Position numbers and translations under genes: made by a program. DNA of 64,000 nucleotides, taken from assembly GCA_964426245.1 (NCBI GenBank), contig CAYRPJ010000016.1, forward strand, positions 16,784 to 80,783, given 5' to 3'. Shown piece after piece: positions 1 to 8,249 of the stretch. How positions within the stretch are numbered: position 1 is the stretch's first letter; each line of letters starts with the position of its first letter. The notes beneath the pieces were generated by a model that ran no database searches, was not told the DNA's origin, and saw only the letters and a program-made list of their open reading frames with translations. The DNA comes from JAAYLU01 sp964426245. GTDB lineage: Bacteria; Synergistota; Synergistia; Synergistales; Aminobacteriaceae.

Positions 1-184
1 GCAGATAGCCGCTGCGAATAATGAGCTTCTTGCCGGAATGGACCAGGTGACCCAGGCGATGGAAAGCATAAAGGCCGCGGGCGAGCAGAATGTGACAGGG
101 ATGAAGGATCTCGAATCGGCCTCGGGCGACCTGAAGGAGATGGGGGCCAAGCTCAAACTCCTGGCGGAGCGATACAGGGTCTGA
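1..184 (+). CDS. Methyl-accepting chemotaxis protein, C-terminal end (partial)
   Basis: The frame opens before the window and stops with TGA at 182-184, leaving about 60 residues. The visible part is an alpha-helical, Ala/Glu/Gln/Lys-rich stretch beginning QIAAANNELLAGMDQV, which resembles the distal arm of the cytoplasmic signalling hairpin of chemoreceptors. The identification rests on this composition and on the cheA-type gene that follows 23 bases later on the same strand. The protein would supply the signal to that kinase. Its sensor domain and membrane topology lie outside the window, so ligand and class cannot be judged. Confidence 0.7.
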   Translation, partial: QIAAANNELLAGMDQVTQAMESIKAAGEQNVTGMKDLESASGDLKEMGAKLKLLAERYRV

Positions 185-207
185 AAAAGTGAGATGAAGG
201 AGCGGGC

Positions 208-2541
208 ATGAAGCAGGCGGACCAGGAATTTCTCGAAGAGCTGCGCAGAGATTTTGTACCTGAGGCGGAGGAGTATCTGCAAACCATCGTCTCGGGTCTG
301 CTTGACCTGGAAAAGACTCCGGAAGAGTCTTCCGGAGTGCTGGAGGAGGTGTTCCGTGCCGCGCACAGCCTCAAGGGCGCCGCGCAGGCCGTTCAGCTGC
401 GGGGAGTTTCTTCGGTGTGCCAGGTTATGGAAAGTGTGTTTTCCGGTATGAAAAAAGGGATGCTCCATCCTTCAGCGGATGACTTCGACACGCTCCAGAG
501 AGCGGCGGACGCTCTCTCCGGCATGACTGCTTTCCCGGGCCGTCAGGATGGGCAGAACGTGGACGTTCTCGTCCAGGATCTTGAAAAGATTCTCACCCCG
601 AAGAGAAACGCCGCACCGCCTCTGAGAACTCCGGTTCTCCGGAAAAAAACGGAGGAGGCGCCTCCAATCGACGAGGAGCCGGCGCGAGGAAAGGAGAAAC
701 CAGCGCCGCCGACTTTTTGCCCCGAAGAGGAGCCCTTTTCCGGAGGGCAGCAGCCGGTTGCTTTCAAGCGGAAGGATGAACCGCCCAGGAGCATCTCGCA
801 GGACTCGGTACGAATCGGGGCGGCCAAGCTTGATGCTCTGCTCTTCAAGGCGGAAGAGCTCATATCCGTGAATCTCGCCCTGGCGGTGCGAATGGAGGAG
901 ATTCGCGATCTTCTCGCGCTCGTCTCGGAGTGGAGGACCGAATGGGAACGGGCGTTTGCGAATCTTCAGCGGGGAGGTTTCGGCATGGAAACGCTCCCTC
1001 CTCCGTTACGGGAATTCTTTCAGCACGAAAGAGCCAGTCTGCGAAGCCTGAACGAAAAAATCCGCGATATGGGAAAAGCGCTTCGAGCGGACCAGCGAAA
1101 CGCCGGCGGGCTTATCCACGACCTGCTGGAAGGGACCCGCAATATACTCATGCTTCCTTTCTCCTCTCTTCTGCAGTCCTTCCCGAAGATCGTGCGGGAT
1201 CTCTCCCGGGAGCTCGGCAAGGAAGCGGAGACCGTTGTGCGCGGAGGCGATATCGAAGTCGACAAGCGGATTCTCGAAGGGTTGAAGGATCCTCTCGTTC
1301 ACCTGGTGCGCAACTGCCTCGATCACGGCCTGGAAAATAAGGGGGATCGCCTTTCCGCCGGCAAACCTGCCTGCGGAACGATTACCATCGCTGTCTCCCA
1401 GGTGGAAGGGAGCCGCGTGGAGCTGCTGGTCGCCGACGACGGAAGAGGGCTTGATCCCGACAAACTTCGCGAAAGCGCAATAAAAGCGGGAATCCTCTCC
1501 CGAGATGATGCGGCTGCTCTTGACGATGCTTCGGCGCTGATGCTGATCTTCAGATCCGGGGTTTCGACGAGCCCTATTATTACCGATATATCAGGCAGGG
1601 GTCTGGGCATGGCCATTGTCCAGGAGGGCGTGGAGACCCTCGGAGGTACACTCTCTCTGAATTCCACACAGGGGAAGGAGACGGTCTTCCGGCTCTCTCT
1701 TCCTCTTACATTGGCAACATTCCGCGGAGTATTGGTAGAGGAGTGGGGACACCTTTTTGTGATCCCATCCGCAAGTGTCGAGAGGGTGGCCCGGATTGAG
1801 AAAAAACGAATCAAACATGTCGAACAGCGGGACACCATCTCGTTCAGCGGTGTGCCTCTCGCTCTCGCACGCCTGGGGCAGGTTCTCGAACTGCCTTCCC
1901 CTGCCGAGCGCTCCTCCCCCCGGGACACTCAAACCGTCGTCGTGCTGGGCTCCGGAAATGTCTCGGCCGCATTCGGCGTCGACAGGGTGCTCAACGAGCA
2001 GGAGGTTCTTCTGAAACCTCTGGGAAAGCAGCTTCAAAGGATCCGAAATATTGCAGGAGCGACCGTGCTCGGCTCGGGCAAGGTGGTTCCGGTCCTCAAC
2101 GCTGCGGATCTCATACGCTCAGTGAAAAGGGGCGGTTCGGGACATGCATTTTCCCCGGCGGGCACAGAGGCGGACGTTCGAAAGAAAGTACTCGTCGTAG
2201 AGGACTCCATCACCTCCAGGACGCTGATTAGAAATATCCTGGCGGCGGGGGGGTATGACGTCCGGACTGCTGTCGACGGGCAGGAAGCATGGGAGGCCCT
2301 TTCAATGAGCACATTCGATATTGTTGTCTCCGATGTCGAGATGCCGAGGATGAACGGCTTCGACCTGACGGCAAGAATTCGTTCCGAATCGTCGACTGCG
2401 GATATCCCTGTCATACTCGTGACTTCGCTCGAGTCGCGCGAGGACCGGGAACGCGGAGTTGAGGCCGGAGCCGATGCATACATAGTGAAAAGCGGTTTCG
2501 ATCAGGGAAGTCTTCTTGAGGTGATGCGTCGTCTCTTATAG
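208..2541 (+). CDS. cheA: CheA-type hybrid histidine kinase with C-terminal receiver (WspE-like)
   Basis: 777-residue chemosensory kinase. Domains in order: HPt (about 1-120) with the phospho-accepting His53 in AAHSLKGAAQ; a Pro/Glu-rich linker (about 130-200) in place of a clear P2 domain; a dimerisation segment; a GHKL ATPase with N-box near residue 365 (HLVRNCLDHG) and glycine box near 463 (GRGLGMAIV); a CheW-like domain (about 490-625); and a receiver domain (about 655-777) with Asp709 in VVSDVEMP. ATG at 208 follows an AAGGAG site at 196-200. Stand-alone CheA normally lacks a receiver; the CheA-REC fusion is typical of WspE and other alternative chemosensory systems. The cheB-type gene starts 32 bases downstream and a diguanylate cyclase follows, which supports a c-di-GMP output rather than flagellar switching. 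All catalytic boxes look intact. Confidence 0.93.
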   Translation: MKQADQEFLEELRRDFVPEAEEYLQTIVSGLLDLEKTPEESSGVLEEVFRAAHSLKGAAQAVQLRGVSSVCQVMESVFSGMKKGMLHPSADDFDTLQRAADALSGMTAFPGRQDGQNVDVLVQDLEKILTPKRNAAPPLRTPVLRKKTEEAPPIDEEPARGKEKPAPPTFCPEEEPFSGGQQPVAFKRKDEPPRSISQDSVRIGAAKLDALLFKAEELISVNLALAVRMEEIRDLLALVSEWRTEWERAFANLQRGGFGMETLPPPLREFFQHERASLRSLNEKIRDMGKALRADQRNAGGLIHDLLEGTRNILMLPFSSLLQSFPKIVRDLSRELGKEAETVVRGGDIEVDKRILEGLKDPLVHLVRNCLDHGLENKGDRLSAGKPACGTITIAVSQVEGSRVELLVADDGRGLDPDKLRESAIKAGILSRDDAAALDDASALMLIFRSGVSTSPIITDISGRGLGMAIVQEGVETLGGTLSLNSTQGKETVFRLSLPLTLATFRGVLVEEWGHLFVIPSASVERVARIEKKRIKHVEQRDTISFSGVPLALARLGQVLELPSPAERSSPRDTQTVVVLGSGNVSAAFGVDRVLNEQEVLLKPLGKQLQRIRNIAGATVLGSGKVVPVLNAADLIRSVKRGGSGHAFSPAGTEADVRKKVLVVEDSITSRTLIRNILAAGGYDVRTAVDGQEAWEALSMSTFDIVVSDVEMPRMNGFDLTARIRSESSTADIPVILVTSLESREDRERGVEAGADAYIVKSGFDQGSLLEVMRRLL

Positions 2542-2573
2542 AAGACGGCGCTGGGGAGAGGAAGGCGGTCGGA

Positions 2574-3713
2574 ATGCCCGATGTTCTTATAGTAGATGAT
2601 TCGGCATTGCTGCGAAAAATTCTGAAACAGATGCTGAGCCAGGATTCCGAACTGAACGTGGTCGGATGCGTGGAGAGCGGCGAGGCCGCGCTGAAGTTCC
2701 TCGAGACGGAATCCGTCGATGTTGTCACGATGGACATTCACATGCCGGGTATGGACGGCTTCGAGGCTACAAGGCGCATCATGGAATCCTGCCGGCCGGT
2801 TCCCGTGGTCATCGTCAGTTCATGCTGGGATCCCCTTGAAGTCGAGAAGACTTTCCGTGCAATGGATGCCGGAGCGGTAGCCATTCTTCCCAAGCCGGAG
2901 GAAATTTTTTCCGTAGCGTCGGAATACTGCCGGGAACTTGTAAAGACGGTGAAAGTCGCGGCACTGTCGAAAGTGGAACGGCTGCGCCAGAGGAGGTTCC
3001 CGGAGAGGCGGGAAAACGCTTCTCACAGGCTACCGACAACAACGGCGGTACCTGCGGAGCTTGCCAAGGAGGGGTCATATCCGCATTTCGAATCCGAACT
3101 GCGGACAAGAGAAAGGGAGATCAAGATTGTCGCCGTCGGCGCTTCAACAGGAGGACCGCAGGCCTTGTCGGAATTTCTCTCCCGTATTCCTCTGACTTTT
3201 TCACGCCCCCTCCTGATAGTGCAGCATATTGCGGCCGGTTTTACGCCCGGACTGGCGGAATGGCTCGACAGACTGACCCCCTTATCGGTCAAAGTCGCGG
3301 AGAACGGCGAAACCCCGAAACAAGGAACTGCTTACATCGCTCCCGAGGGGGTCCATCTCGGTGTGCGACCCGGAGGCGCCCTGTTGTTCTCGAAGGGGCC
3401 GCCCGAGCACATGGTACGCCCTTCGGCTTCATGGCTTTTTCGGACGGTTGCCGCAGTCTACGGCGGAGACGCGGCGGCCATCCTCTTTTCCGGCATGGGA
3501 AAAGACGGGGCGGAGGAGTTGAAGACGCTTCGAGACCTCGGAGCCGCCACTTTTGCCCAGAGCAAAGAAAGTTCGGTCGTATGGGGAATGCCCGGCGAGG
3601 CGGTCCGGATCGGCGCCGTCGAACATGTGGCCGCACCGTCGGAAATAGCATCCGCACTGTCGGAATTGCTCCAAAGGGAGACAGGAAACCTGAAACGCGA
3701 AGAGCGTCGGTGA
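2574..3713 (+). CDS. cheB: Chemoreceptor glutamate methylesterase/deamidase CheB (WspF-like)
   Basis: 379 residues: an N-terminal receiver domain (about 1-120; Asp54 in VTMDIHMPG), a charged linker (about 130-180) and a C-terminal CheB methylesterase domain. The catalytic triad is visible: Ser191 in VGASTGGPQ, His218 in IVQHIAAGF and Asp311 in FSGMGKDGAEEL. It removes methyl groups from receptor glutamates, resetting receptor signalling when phosphorylated by the neighbouring kinase. ATG at 2574. It sits between the CheA hybrid and a receiver-GGDEF gene, the arrangement of wspE-wspF-wspR. No cheR or cheW is visible; they may lie to the left of the window. Confidence 0.95.
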   Translation: MPDVLIVDDSALLRKILKQMLSQDSELNVVGCVESGEAALKFLETESVDVVTMDIHMPGMDGFEATRRIMESCRPVPVVIVSSCWDPLEVEKTFRAMDAGAVAILPKPEEIFSVASEYCRELVKTVKVAALSKVERLRQRRFPERRENASHRLPTTTAVPAELAKEGSYPHFESELRTREREIKIVAVGASTGGPQALSEFLSRIPLTFSRPLLIVQHIAAGFTPGLAEWLDRLTPLSVKVAENGETPKQGTAYIAPEGVHLGVRPGGALLFSKGPPEHMVRPSASWLFRTVAAVYGGDAAAILFSGMGKDGAEELKTLRDLGAATFAQSKESSVVWGMPGEAVRIGAVEHVAAPSEIASALSELLQRETGNLKREERR

Positions 3714-3741
3714 AGAATACAGCAAACGGAGGGAATGCTCC

Positions 3742-5139
3742 ATGGATCTCGCAAACAAAGCTCAATCCGGAAAGGCCAACGCGGAAATCCTCATCGTCGA
3801 GGATAGCCTGACTCAGGCGAAACGATTGGAACGGCTTCTCGTCGAAAACGGATTCGTCGTTTCCATGGCCCGGAACGGCAGCGAGGGGCTGAAACTCGTT
3901 CGAAGCAAAAAACCGTCCGTGGTCGTTTCCGATGTGATGATGCCTGAAATGGACGGTTACGAGATGTGCCGAAACATTAAAAACGAAGAGGAGTTGAAGG
4001 GAATACCGGTGGTCCTTCTCACGTCTCTCTCGGATCCGAGGGATGTCATCAAGGGGTTGCAGTGCGGTGCGGACAATTTCCTCACCAAGCCCTATGACGG
4101 AGAACACCTGATCCGGAGGCTCGAACACATCCTGACCAATCTCGAGCTGAGGCGTTCCGGGCAGGCTCAGATGAGCGTCGAGGTCTTCTTCGCCGGGCAG
4201 TATCACCGCCTTACCGCGGACAGGATCCAGATCATCGATCTCCTGCTCTCCACCTTCGAAGCGGCTGTGCTTCAGAGCTCCCAGCTTGAAAAGCTCGGCG
4301 GAGACTACAGAAACGCCCTTGAAGATGTGAAACGCGCGCAAGCCAATTTCCAGACACTTATGGAGACCACGGGGGACGCCGTGGTCGTTGTCGGAAGCGA
4401 CGGAACGATCTATTACGTCAATCCGGCGGCTGAACTGCTCTTCGACAACGAAGCGTCGAAACTGGTCGGAACCCCATTCGCATTTCCGTTGGAGGGCGAA
4501 GAGCACCGTGAGGTGACGATCACCCGGTCCGACGGGGAAAAGATTGTGGGAGACATGCGGGTGGCGACATCGAATTGGGACGGGGAGCTTGTCCGTTTCG
4601 CCACGATACGGGATATCACCGAGATGGTTCGTCTCCGGGAACTCCTGAAGACAGAAACCATCACCGATGCCCTGACAGGCCTTCACAACCGGAGGGGCTT
4701 TCTGACGATGGGGGAGAACTGTCTCCGGCTCGCAGAGCGGATGGAAATGAAGGTCTCCTGTCTTTTCGCGGATCTCGACGGTTTCAAAGCCGTAAACGAC
4801 ACCCTCGGCCACGAGGAAGGAGACAGGGTGCTCCGTGAGACAGCGGAGATCCTGAGGAGAACGTGCCGTTCATCGGATATACTGGCCCGCGTCGGAGGAG
4901 ATGAATTCGCCGCTCTCATGCTCCATAACGGAGAGGGGGACATCGCGGATATTCCGGCGCGTCTGCAGAAGGCCCTCGATGAAGTCAACCGCCGTACCGA
5001 AAGGATATACCCCATTGCCATGAGTATCGGTACGAGTCTCTGGACACCGGAGGCTCCACGTTCCCTCGGAGAACTCATGTCCGCTGCCGACAAAGAAATG
5101 TATACGAGCAAGGAATCGAAAAAAAAATCGCAGAGCTAG
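3742..5139 (+). CDS. Response regulator with PAS and GGDEF domains, diguanylate cyclase (WspR-like)
   Basis: 465 residues. A receiver domain (about 14-130; Asp64 in VVSDVMMPE, Lys116 in FLTKPYDG) is followed by a helical linker, a PAS domain (about 200-290, beginning near FQTLMETTGDAVVVVG) and a GGDEF domain (about 300-462). The active-site motif is GGDEF at 385-389, and an RxxD inhibitory site (RSSD, 376-379) lies exactly five residues before it, so both catalysis and product feedback look intact. It should make c-di-GMP from two GTP when phosphorylated by the upstream CheA hybrid. WspR of Pseudomonas has receiver plus GGDEF only; the added PAS domain would give a second input. No EAL domain. 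The gene is 28 bases after cheB and is the last gene of the cluster. Confidence 0.93.
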   Translation: MDLANKAQSGKANAEILIVEDSLTQAKRLERLLVENGFVVSMARNGSEGLKLVRSKKPSVVVSDVMMPEMDGYEMCRNIKNEEELKGIPVVLLTSLSDPRDVIKGLQCGADNFLTKPYDGEHLIRRLEHILTNLELRRSGQAQMSVEVFFAGQYHRLTADRIQIIDLLLSTFEAAVLQSSQLEKLGGDYRNALEDVKRAQANFQTLMETTGDAVVVVGSDGTIYYVNPAAELLFDNEASKLVGTPFAFPLEGEEHREVTITRSDGEKIVGDMRVATSNWDGELVRFATIRDITEMVRLRELLKTETITDALTGLHNRRGFLTMGENCLRLAERMEMKVSCLFADLDGFKAVNDTLGHEEGDRVLRETAEILRRTCRSSDILARVGGDEFAALMLHNGEGDIADIPARLQKALDEVNRRTERIYPIAMSIGTSLWTPEAPRSLGELMSAADKEMYTSKESKKKSQS

Positions 5140-5150
5140 CGTTTTTTAAG

Positions 5151-5179
5151 TTGACGTCTCCACAGAGAGTGGATATAAT
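5151..5179 (+). promoter_or_regulatory. Sigma-70-type promoter of the lysA T-box leader
   Basis: TTGACG at 5151-5156 and TATAAT at 5174-5179 with a 17-base spacer. It lies just before the T-box leader, so the transcript should begin near 5186. Confidence 0.85.
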
Positions 5180-5183
5180 ACGT

Positions 5184-5450
5184 CGAAATATGAAATGTAC
5201 ACGCGATGATGCAGAGTGTCCCGGTCCGGTTCTGTCGCCAGAGAGAGAAACCCGCAGGCTGGAAGGTTTCTTCGGCAGGGAATAGGGGCATAAAGACTGC
5301 GGAGCAAGGGCCGAAACGGCGGAATGCCGGAAGTACGTCCTCGGGAGGCTCCCGTCACAGGGCTCAGAGTGGGACGCATGGAGTGCGTCCAAGCAGGGTG
5401 GTACCGCGAGGCTTATGGCTCGTCCCTTCATAGGGACGGGCCGTTTTTTT
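5184..5450 (+). promoter_or_regulatory. T-box leader (tRNA-sensing riboswitch) upstream of lysA
   Basis: The conserved T-box sequence AGCAGGGTGGTACCGCG is at 5392-5408, flanked by AAGC/GCTT (5391-5394, 5411-5414) able to close the antiterminator. The UGGU bulge is 5399-5402. A stem III hairpin (GGACGCA with TGCGTCC) lies directly before it at about 5373-5390. A terminator follows. In stem I, GCAG (5211-5214) can pair with CTGC (5297-5300), and 5216-5222 with 5285-5291, leaving AAA (5292-5294) in an internal loop followed by a purine. That would be a lysine specifier codon, matching lysA downstream. The T-box call is seen directly; the specifier assignment is an inference from hand folding. 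Confidence 0.93.
5417..5450 (+). terminator. T-box-controlled intrinsic terminator
   Basis: An 11-base stem (5417-5427 with 5432-5442, one G-U pair), a four-base loop TCAT and a run of seven T. Its 5' arm begins next to the antiterminator, so the two structures are positioned to be mutually exclusive alternatives. Confidence 0.92.
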
Positions 5451-5487
5451 ATACTCGGCGCGTAGGAAAGAGAGAGGTGCGCTTATT

Positions 5488-6810
5488 GTGGAACTGAATA
5501 TGGAGAAAAGCCCCGGGAAAGAGCATTTTATCTATGGCGGATGGGATACGGTGGAGCTGGCCGGAAGATTCGGCACTCCTCTCTATGTGCTCTCGGAAGA
5601 AAAAATTCGGGAGCGTTGCCGGGCGGTGCGGAAGATGTTCCTGGAGCGATGGGATAATGTCTCGGCGGTGTATGCCGGCAAGGCCTTCCTCCCGCTTGCG
5701 ATGTGCGGAATCATCCATTCGGAGGGGCTCGGGCTCGACCTTGTTTCCGGAGGTGAACTTTTCACTGCAAGCGCTGCAGGATTTCCTCTGGAAAAAACCT
5801 TTTTTCACGGAAACAGCAAGACGCGGGAGGAAATTCGCTTCGCAATCTCTTCCGGCGTGGGACGCATCGTTGTTGATGGGCTTTCGGAGCTTGAAACACT
5901 TGAAGAAGAGGCCGCCGTTTCCGGCAGGAAGGTTTCGATTCTCTTCAGGGTTACTCCTGGAGTCGACGCCCACACCCACAAGTACATCCTGACGGGACAC
6001 ACCGGTTCCAAGTTCGGTTTCCCGCTCGCGGGCGATTCTCTGAAGGATGCCGTGCGGCAGGTTATGCATTCCGCGCACATCTGTCTCAAGGGGTTTCACT
6101 TCCATATCGGCTCCCAGATTTTCGAAAACACATCGCATCTTCTAGCGGTGGATATCATGGTGAACTCGATTGCCGGTTTTTTCCGCGAGCTGGGGTTCGT
6201 GACCGAAGAGCTGAATATGGGCGGCGGTTACGGTGTGGAGTTCGATCCTGAAGGGCGTTCTCCCGCGATCGAAATGTTTACCGACGCCATGATGCGGAGG
6301 CTGGAAGAAGGCTGCCGGGCTGCGGGAGTGACTCGCCCCCGGGTTGTGATAGAACCTGGACGCTGGATCGTCTCGGAGGCGGGAATCACGCTCTACACGG
6401 TGCAAACGATCAAGAAGATCGACGGTGTCATCACGTATGCGGGTGTCGACGGCGGCATGACCGACAACCCCCGCCCTTCGCTCTATGGAGCCAGGTACTG
6501 GGCTGTCGCTGCTGGGAAGATGGGACAGGAAGCCTCGACTGTCGTTACAGTGGCCGGCAAGTGCTGCGAGTCGGGGGATATTCTGATCGAGGGGCTGAAA
6601 ACGCCGGCCCTTGAACGGGGGGATGTACTGGCCGTGCTGAATACCGGGGCTTACACCTTTTCCATGGCGAGCAATTACAACCGGATTCCGCGTCCCGCTG
6701 TGGTGCTTGTCGGTGAGGGACGGGCGGAAATCATAGTGGAAAGGCAGACTTACGAGGATCTTCTTCGCGGAGAGAGAATACCGGAGCACTTGAAAATAAA
6801 AAGTCCCTGA
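5488..6810 (+). CDS. lysA: Diaminopimelate decarboxylase
   Basis: 440 residues, fold-type III PLP enzyme that converts meso-diaminopimelate to L-lysine, the last step of lysine synthesis. Visible motifs: the PLP lysine Lys65 in VYAGKAFLP, HFHIGSQI, the glycine loop GGGYGVEF, EPGRWIVSEAG, and the substrate-binding CCESGDIL near the C-terminus. GTG at 5488 is chosen because GAGAGGTG lies 9 bases upstream; an in-frame ATG at 5500 is too far from it. Expression should depend on uncharged tRNA through the T-box leader, so the cell makes lysine only when it is short. dapF lies separately at 15310. Confidence 0.96.
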   Translation: MELNMEKSPGKEHFIYGGWDTVELAGRFGTPLYVLSEEKIRERCRAVRKMFLERWDNVSAVYAGKAFLPLAMCGIIHSEGLGLDLVSGGELFTASAAGFPLEKTFFHGNSKTREEIRFAISSGVGRIVVDGLSELETLEEEAAVSGRKVSILFRVTPGVDAHTHKYILTGHTGSKFGFPLAGDSLKDAVRQVMHSAHICLKGFHFHIGSQIFENTSHLLAVDIMVNSIAGFFRELGFVTEELNMGGGYGVEFDPEGRSPAIEMFTDAMMRRLEEGCRAAGVTRPRVVIEPGRWIVSEAGITLYTVQTIKKIDGVITYAGVDGGMTDNPRPSLYGARYWAVAAGKMGQEASTVVTVAGKCCESGDILIEGLKTPALERGDVLAVLNTGAYTFSMASNYNRIPRPAVVLVGEGRAEIIVERQTYEDLLRGERIPEHLKIKSP

Positions 6811-6927
6811 AAAAACTTATGGAGGTGGGGCCGAAAAAAAGAACGGCAAAGAAGCGGGGTTCTTCAAACTCTCTCCGGAAAAGTTCCGAAGCGGAGAAAG
6901 ACATTCATGAGGAGGTAGAGAAGAGAT

Positions 6928-8085
6928 ATGAGAAAGAGTATTGCCATGCTTGGAGTGTTGTTTCTGCTTGTTCTTGCCGGGACCGGTTTCGCAGCCGACG
7001 TCATCAGGATCGGCCACACGGTCTCCCTTACCGGGGGAGCCTCCATGTGGGGGCAGTCCGAGGCAAGGGCTCTCGACATGCTGTTGAAGAAGATCAACGA
7101 TGCGGGCGGTGTTCTCGGCAGGCAGATCGAGTTCGTCCGCTACGACAACCGCAACGACAGTGTTGAAGCGGTCAATGTTGCGCGCCGGCTTGTCTCCGAC
7201 GGCGTCGTAGCCGTTATCGGTCCTGCCCAGAGCGGCAACTCGATCGCCTCGGCTCCGGTGTTTGAGCGCGCGAAGATTCCCATGGTGGTCACGACGGCCA
7301 CCAACCCCTACGTCACCATCGATCAGCGTTCCGGAAAGGTCCGTCCCTTCGCGTTCCGCCCTTGTTTCATCGATCCCTTCCAGGGAACCGTTGCCGCCCG
7401 TTTCGCCATCACCGACCTCGGTGCGAAAAAAGGAGCGATTCTCTATGACGTCGGTTCCGACTACGGCCAGTGGCTCGCCCGGTACTTCGAGGAAGCGTTC
7501 CTCGCCAAAGGCGGCGAAATAGTCGCCAAGGAGGCGTTCCGCACCGAAGAGCTTGATTACCGCGCGCAGCTCGGCAAGATGAAGGATCTTGCTCCCGACG
7601 TCATCTTCATTCCGACAAGCCAGAAAGAAGCGGCCATGGCGGCGAAGCAGGCCCGCGACCTCGGAATCGAAGCCGTTCTTCTCGGTACGGACAACTGGGG
7701 GAGCCCTGATCTTATCGAACTCGGCGGTAGCGCGATCGACGGCGGCTATTTCGTCAATCTTACCGATCTTGCCGATCCCGACATTCAGGAATTTGTTTCC
7801 GAATACAAGGCAGCCTTCGGGGAGGAGCCGGTTCTTCCGAATCCCGTTATGGCACAGGACGCTCTCCTGATGATCGTGGACGCCCTGACGAGAGCCGGCG
7901 GCACCGACGGCGCCGCTTTGGCAGAAGCGCTGGGGAATATCAAGGATCTGAAGGTCACCAGCGGAGTTCTCACGATCAGCCCGGAGGATCATAATCCACT
8001 CGACAAGCCTGCCGTGATCCAGCAGGTCGACGTCGCGAACAAGACCTTCAAGTTCGTGAAGAAGTACGTCTCCGTGGACGATTAG
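6928..8085 (+). CDS. livJ: Branched-chain amino acid ABC transporter, periplasmic binding protein
   Basis: 385 residues, Leu/Ile/Val-binding-protein family (type I periplasmic fold). A signal peptide ends near residue 23 (LVLAGTGFAAD) with no lipobox Cys, so the product should be free in the periplasm. The mature part starts VIRIGHTVSLTGGASMWG, the usual start of ligand-binding receptors of this family. ATG 6928 follows AGGAGG by 12 bases, somewhat long. The 117-base gap after lysA shows no clear promoter. It is the first gene of a livJHMGF set; a terminator-like hairpin at 8156 between it and livH probably keeps the binding protein more abundant than the membrane parts. Confidence 0.95.
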   Translation: MRKSIAMLGVLFLLVLAGTGFAADVIRIGHTVSLTGGASMWGQSEARALDMLLKKINDAGGVLGRQIEFVRYDNRNDSVEAVNVARRLVSDGVVAVIGPAQSGNSIASAPVFERAKIPMVVTTATNPYVTIDQRSGKVRPFAFRPCFIDPFQGTVAARFAITDLGAKKGAILYDVGSDYGQWLARYFEEAFLAKGGEIVAKEAFRTEELDYRAQLGKMKDLAPDVIFIPTSQKEAAMAAKQARDLGIEAVLLGTDNWGSPDLIELGGSAIDGGYFVNLTDLADPDIQEFVSEYKAAFGEEPVLPNPVMAQDALLMIVDALTRAGGTDGAALAEALGNIKDLKVTSGVLTISPEDHNPLDKPAVIQQVDVANKTFKFVKKYVSVDD

Positions 8086-8155
8086 TCTCTTTCCTCAGGG
8101 AACCGTCTCGGACGTATCGCGGGAGCGATGCGCGCAGCGCGGGGATCCTGTTTTT

Positions 8156-8195
8156 CGGGGCTGCCTCCTCTTCGGGAGGAGGCTCCCCGTTTTTT
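8156..8195 (+). terminator. Intrinsic terminator/attenuator between livJ and livH
   Basis: CGGGG at 8156-8160 and a CCTCCTC arm pair with GAGGAGG and CCCCG (ending 8189) around a TTCG-type loop, followed by TTTTTT. It lies within an operon and probably sets the ratio of binding protein to permease. Confidence 0.85.
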
Positions 8196-8249
8196 CGCCC
8201 GGGGTCGGGGAAACCCCGTTCTGTAGTTTCCTCAATATGCTCAAAGGAT

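Noticed and set aside
3289..4812. A 507-codon minus frame across cheB and the GGDEF gene
   Set aside because: It spans two real genes and an intergenic gap with no recognisable motif; a shadow of codon bias.
6819..7166. Small gene between lysA and livJ
   Set aside because: The frame runs into livJ in the wrong frame, is Lys/Arg-rich without a domain and would overlap the livJ signal peptide region.
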